From Cyclaneusma minus (Eukaryota > Ascomycota > Leotiomycetes > Marthamycetales > Marthamycetaceae): 64,000 bases of DNA. Under the pieces are notes generated by a model. It saw only the letters and a list, made by a program, of their open reading frames with translations. It was not told the origin of the DNA and ran no database searches. The number at the start of each line of letters is the position of its first letter. Position 1 is the first letter of the stretch. Of the stretch, positions 60,904 through 64,000 are shown in pieces. The position numbers were made by a program, and so were the translations under genes. The stretch is from assembly GCA_037179335.1 (NCBI GenBank), contig JAKZHN010000005.1, positions 1,550,001 to 1,614,000 of the forward strand, written 5' to 3'.

Positions 60904-61119
60904 TAATTAAAAATAAATTTGCAAATAAAATATATTATATATATTTTTCAATTATAAAAAATAGCTATTTTCTTTTTAAATAAAAATAGCAGCGCTTAAA
61001 TATTATACGCTAAAAGCCTTGCTTAGTGTTTTTAATAAGCAACATTTATTTTTTGCGCATTTTTAGCGCATATAATTTATAGGGTGCCCGCAAAACGCCC
61101 CTCTCGGCCCCGTATAACA
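60904..61119 (-). repeat. LTR-like repeat, 5' copy of the Ty3/gypsy element
   Basis: The 216 bases match 54039-54255. This copy keeps more G and C (CGCCCCTCTCGGCCCCGTA), so it is closer to the ancestral LTR. The plus-strand right end TATAACA gives TGTTATA on the minus strand. Confidence 0.75.
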
Positions 61120-64000
61120 ATTTTGGAAATTGGTTATTAAAAATATTTAAGGCAATGGAAAGCAATATTAAAAGAATTATTAAAATATTTTTTAAAAGGC
61201 ATAGAATTTTTATCAAGCAATAAAAAAGCAATAAATTAATTATCTTTTTGTTTAATTTGGCCATTAAACCAAATAATTCATAAAATTGGCTAGCGAATAA
61301 ATTTAATAAAAAACGGATTGCATATAAAAAGGATCCAATATTGGAAAAAATTGCCAAAGGCATTTATAGAAAGCCTGGCAACTCCTTTTTTTTAAAAAAA
61401 ATTAAATTAAAAATTTAAAAAACAAAACAATTTCTAAACTTGCAAATTTTCCTTTAGCCAAAACCTTTAATAAATTTCCAAAAGAAATTAAAGCAATTAA
61501 AAAATTAATTAAAAATTCAGCATTTTAAAAACAGTTTTATATTTAATTTAAACCATTAGCCAAATTATTTTTAAAAAATACTTTATATTAAGGAAATTCT
61601 TTATAAAGCCACTCCTAGCTATAAAATAATTCCTGCATTCCGCTATCCTTTTCCAAAATTAAAATATTATTTTCAAAAATATTATATATATATATATATA
61701 TATTTCTTTTTCTAGCCCTTTACTGTTATAAAAAAATAAAAGCCTAATAATTTTAAATCCGGGAATAAAAAACAAAAACAATTATAAGGCCGAAAAAGGT
61801 TTATAAATATTGGTAAAATATATTAGGAAAAGAATTGCTATAGCGGTAAATTGTTTTATATTCTAAATGCCAAGCTTTGAAAAATTTATAATATATATAA
61901 CAAAATTGCTATTTTAAAAAATAATTACGCTTCAATTTGTTCTTATATATTAATTGGAAAAGCCAAAAAATATTATAATTGCTTTTTAATATATAAGGGA
62001 TATATATTTAATAAAATGGTTAAATTTACCAAAGTAAAATTTAAAATTAAAGCCAATAAAATGGAATACTGGAATTTATAGGCTAATATTAGCCTTTATA
62101 AAGCTATTGCCAATAATTTAGGCAAATCCAAAATAAAATACCTAGATTTAATACTAAATAATCTTTAGAAAATCCAGCCAAATTTTGGTTTTAAATATCA
62201 ATTAAATAAAGCCATTAAAACCTAGCTTCATAAAGGCATTTAAAAAAATTCAAATTATAAATGGATTTTATTAAATTTATAGCCAAATTATAAAAATTTG
62301 GTAGCTTAAACCCATTTTGCTATTTTTAATAAAATACAAATTAATAGCAATTTTGCAAACTAATTTAATATTTTTAGCATTTATACCTATTTTAAAACCT
62401 GCAACCATAATTTAAAATTATCCAGCCATTTTCTTTATATTATAGCTCCGTTATTTTAGTTTTAATATTTCAAAAAATGTAATAAAATTAATAAGGAGCT
62501 AAATTATTTAAATATAATTTTGGCAGACCAGTTTTATATTTAATATATTAATAGGAAAATATATAATAGAAAATATAATGGCAAATTTAGAAGGGATTTA
62601 AAAAAAAAGCTTTACTATATTTATAGTAAGCCAAATTAGTTTTTTTATTAAATATTCCAAAAATAAATAAAATAAATATTGGAAGAAATAAAAGAAATTA
62701 AAAAACAGAAAAAATAAGTTTTTAAATCAGAAATATTACTATTTTTTTAAAAAATTAAAGGTGCTGAATTATAAAAGAAAGACTTTTTAAATAATTAATA
62801 ATTAATGGAGGATATTATATATTTTACTAAAACTATATAGCTTTTTTAAAGCATTAAATTATCCAATTTGAAAAATAAGAAAAGCCCTTATTTAAACTCA
62901 AACTCAGATTTAAATTTTAACTCATCAAATTTATTTATAATTGGAATCGGTATTTTGGACGGCCAAGCCATTATAGAAATTTTTAAAAATATGCAAATAG
63001 CCCATTTATTTACTAAAATATCCCCATTTGATCCATTTTATTTAGAAAATCCTATTTTTATAATAATGGCTTTTATTATTTATAGCCGCTATACCAAAAT
63101 AAGTTTCTAAGGCGTATTTTTAAATAGCAATATTGCTAAAATATTATTCAATAGTATTAATTAATTTAAAATTCTTTAAATAATTACGTTTAGCCTAAAG
63201 CCTAAATATACTCTTAAAGGCATTTTTGGCATTTGCTTTAAAAATAATAGCCTTAATAAGCCATTTGATATAGCTAATATTTAAACATTATTTAAAATGG
63301 TCCCTTTTATTATAATAAATAATAACACCCTTATATTTTTTCCTTATATAATATAAAATAAATAAATATTTATTATAATAATATAAAGAATACTATAATT
63401 TAAAACAATCTTAAAATGGCTATATTTATTAAATAGGGCCATTTATAATTCTTATTTATTCCAGCTAAATTTAATAATAATAAAAAACTATTAAATACCT
63501 AATAAAAATTGAGTTAAAAAAATCTATAAAAATTAGAGCCATATTTATTTATTTATTTATTAATCTTCATCGTTATTTAGCTATTAAGGCTATGCAATGG
63601 TAATTAAGGAAATAAATTAAGCAAGGCTAAAAATCTTGGTAAAAGCCGGCTTAATATTAAATTTCCCTTGGGCAATTTTTTTTTTAATTTTTTTTTGTTA
63701 ATATTATTGGGGTCTTTTAGCTATAAATAAATTGCGGGCCGCTAAATAGAATAGCGCTAGCAAATTTTCTTTTTAATAGCAATAGGTTTTTGAAATCATT
63801 ATAATCCTAATAAAATTCGGATTTATAGCTAGATTTTTTGCTTTTAAGCTTTTTAAATAATGGCGGTTATATATTAGGCTTATTTTTTATATGCTTTTAT
63901 ATATAATATAAGCCTTATGCAATTATATAATTGTTATTCGTTTTTATTTTTAATTTTGCGGTATTTTATACAATAATAGCTTAGCGCAATAATAATAATA
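61120..64000. other. Unassigned AT-rich degraded sequence at the window end
   Basis: No domain could be read. The plus strand from about 62000 to 63110 has relatively few stop codons for such AT-rich DNA, including an 80-codon open stretch at 62868-63110, and could be a degraded coding region of another element. I could not match it to a family. Confidence 0.4.

Larger units (their letters stand above)
54039..61119 (-). mobile_element. Degraded Ty3/gypsy LTR retrotransposon
   Basis: Two direct repeats, 54039-54255 (217 bases) and 60904-61119 (216 bases), match along their length. Read on the minus strand the right copy begins TGTTATACGGGGCCGAGAGG, an LTR-like TG start. Similarity seems to continue weakly left of both copies, so the LTRs may be nearer 300 bases. 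Between them the minus strand encodes a reverse transcriptase at about 58275-57850. Readable blocks are LRLCINYKNLN, LAKLKKAKSFIKLDFKNAYY, YFKYL.....LINA, and YFNNILIY (57921-57950) in place of YLDDILIY. These are Ty3/gypsy blocks in the right order, and the catalytic Asp residues are lost. I could not identify the protease, integrase or a target-site duplication. Confidence 0.75.
46086..64000. other. Extremely AT-rich, mutated repeat block (RIP-like isochore)
   Basis: Composition changes within a few tens of bases at about 46085 and stays AT-rich to the window end, apart from a GC-rich island at 52998-53110. No intact gene was found. The open frames of 60-105 codons here are Ile/Leu/Phe/Lys/Asn-rich products of the composition. 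Two degraded reverse transcriptases are readable (see separate entries). In the right part (61120-64000) I see further degraded sequence that I cannot assign. Surviving C is mostly preceded by G. Confidence 0.9.

Noticed and set aside
61046..61363. 105-codon minus-strand frame crossing the LTR edge
   Set aside because: It runs from flanking DNA into the LTR-like repeat, so it cannot be one conserved gene.
46086..64000. Nuclear copy of mitochondrial DNA as the source of the AT-rich block
   Set aside because: Readable LINE and Ty3/gypsy reverse transcriptase blocks and LTR-like repeats show transposon origin; no mitochondrial gene was recognised.

Overview
The window comes from a filamentous ascomycete (Pezizomycotina; probably Dothideomycetes, although nothing in the sequence fixes the class). 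The evidence is compact genes with 45-150 base GT-AG introns, fungal versions of core eukaryotic proteins, and a sharp division between gene-rich DNA of balanced composition (1-46,085) and an extremely AT-rich block (46,086-64,000) made of mutated retrotransposons.

Gene-rich part. I rebuilt 14 protein-coding genes exon by exon. In order: a large disordered fungal protein (minus, runs off the left edge); a Baeyer-Villiger-type flavin monooxygenase (plus); a 90-residue secreted protein with 12 cysteines in its mature part (minus); AMP deaminase (minus); a nucleotide-sugar transporter of the UDP-GlcNAc type with two tiny exons (minus); the PP2A regulatory B subunit (minus); an unrecognised disordered protein (plus); a secreted SMP-30/lactonase-like gene interrupted by an in-frame TGA (minus); a secreted PEBP-family protein (minus); an allantoate-permease-type MFS transporter with a GC-AG intron (plus); the largest subunit of RNA polymerase III (minus); a histidine phosphatase (plus). 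Most are housekeeping genes with no shared pathway.

Accessory part (35-46 kb). Three related, unrecognised minus-strand genes follow one another (PY-A 36,383-37,516; PY-B 38,839-40,150; PY-C 41,168-42,186). They encode low-complexity proteins with a shared N-terminal basic/Trp/(H/Y)PxRR region. Two of them carry several PPxY motifs, the classic ligand of WW domains such as those of Rsp5/Nedd4 ubiquitin ligases. PY-A and PY-C also share promoter DNA (TATA box at the same distance, a GTAAACA-containing module) and 3' flanking DNA, although their proteins have diverged strongly. This is the best candidate for something undescribed.

Repeats. Intergenic regions hold short elements built from a degenerate 19-base unit (core GGAATATTCC). 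Three have terminal inverted repeats and TA target duplications like Tc1/mariner-type MITEs; two belong to a second type without visible termini.

AT-rich part. No intact gene was found. Conceptual translation shows a degraded Tad1-like LINE reverse transcriptase (minus, around 51.3-51.9 kb) and a degraded Ty3/gypsy reverse transcriptase (minus, around 57.85-58.28 kb) inside a pair of about 217-base LTR-like direct repeats 6.65 kb apart. The composition looks like repeat-induced point mutation, but the surviving C is mostly in GpC, which is not the textbook CpA signature. A 110-base GC-rich island with a hairpin survives at 53.0-53.1 kb.
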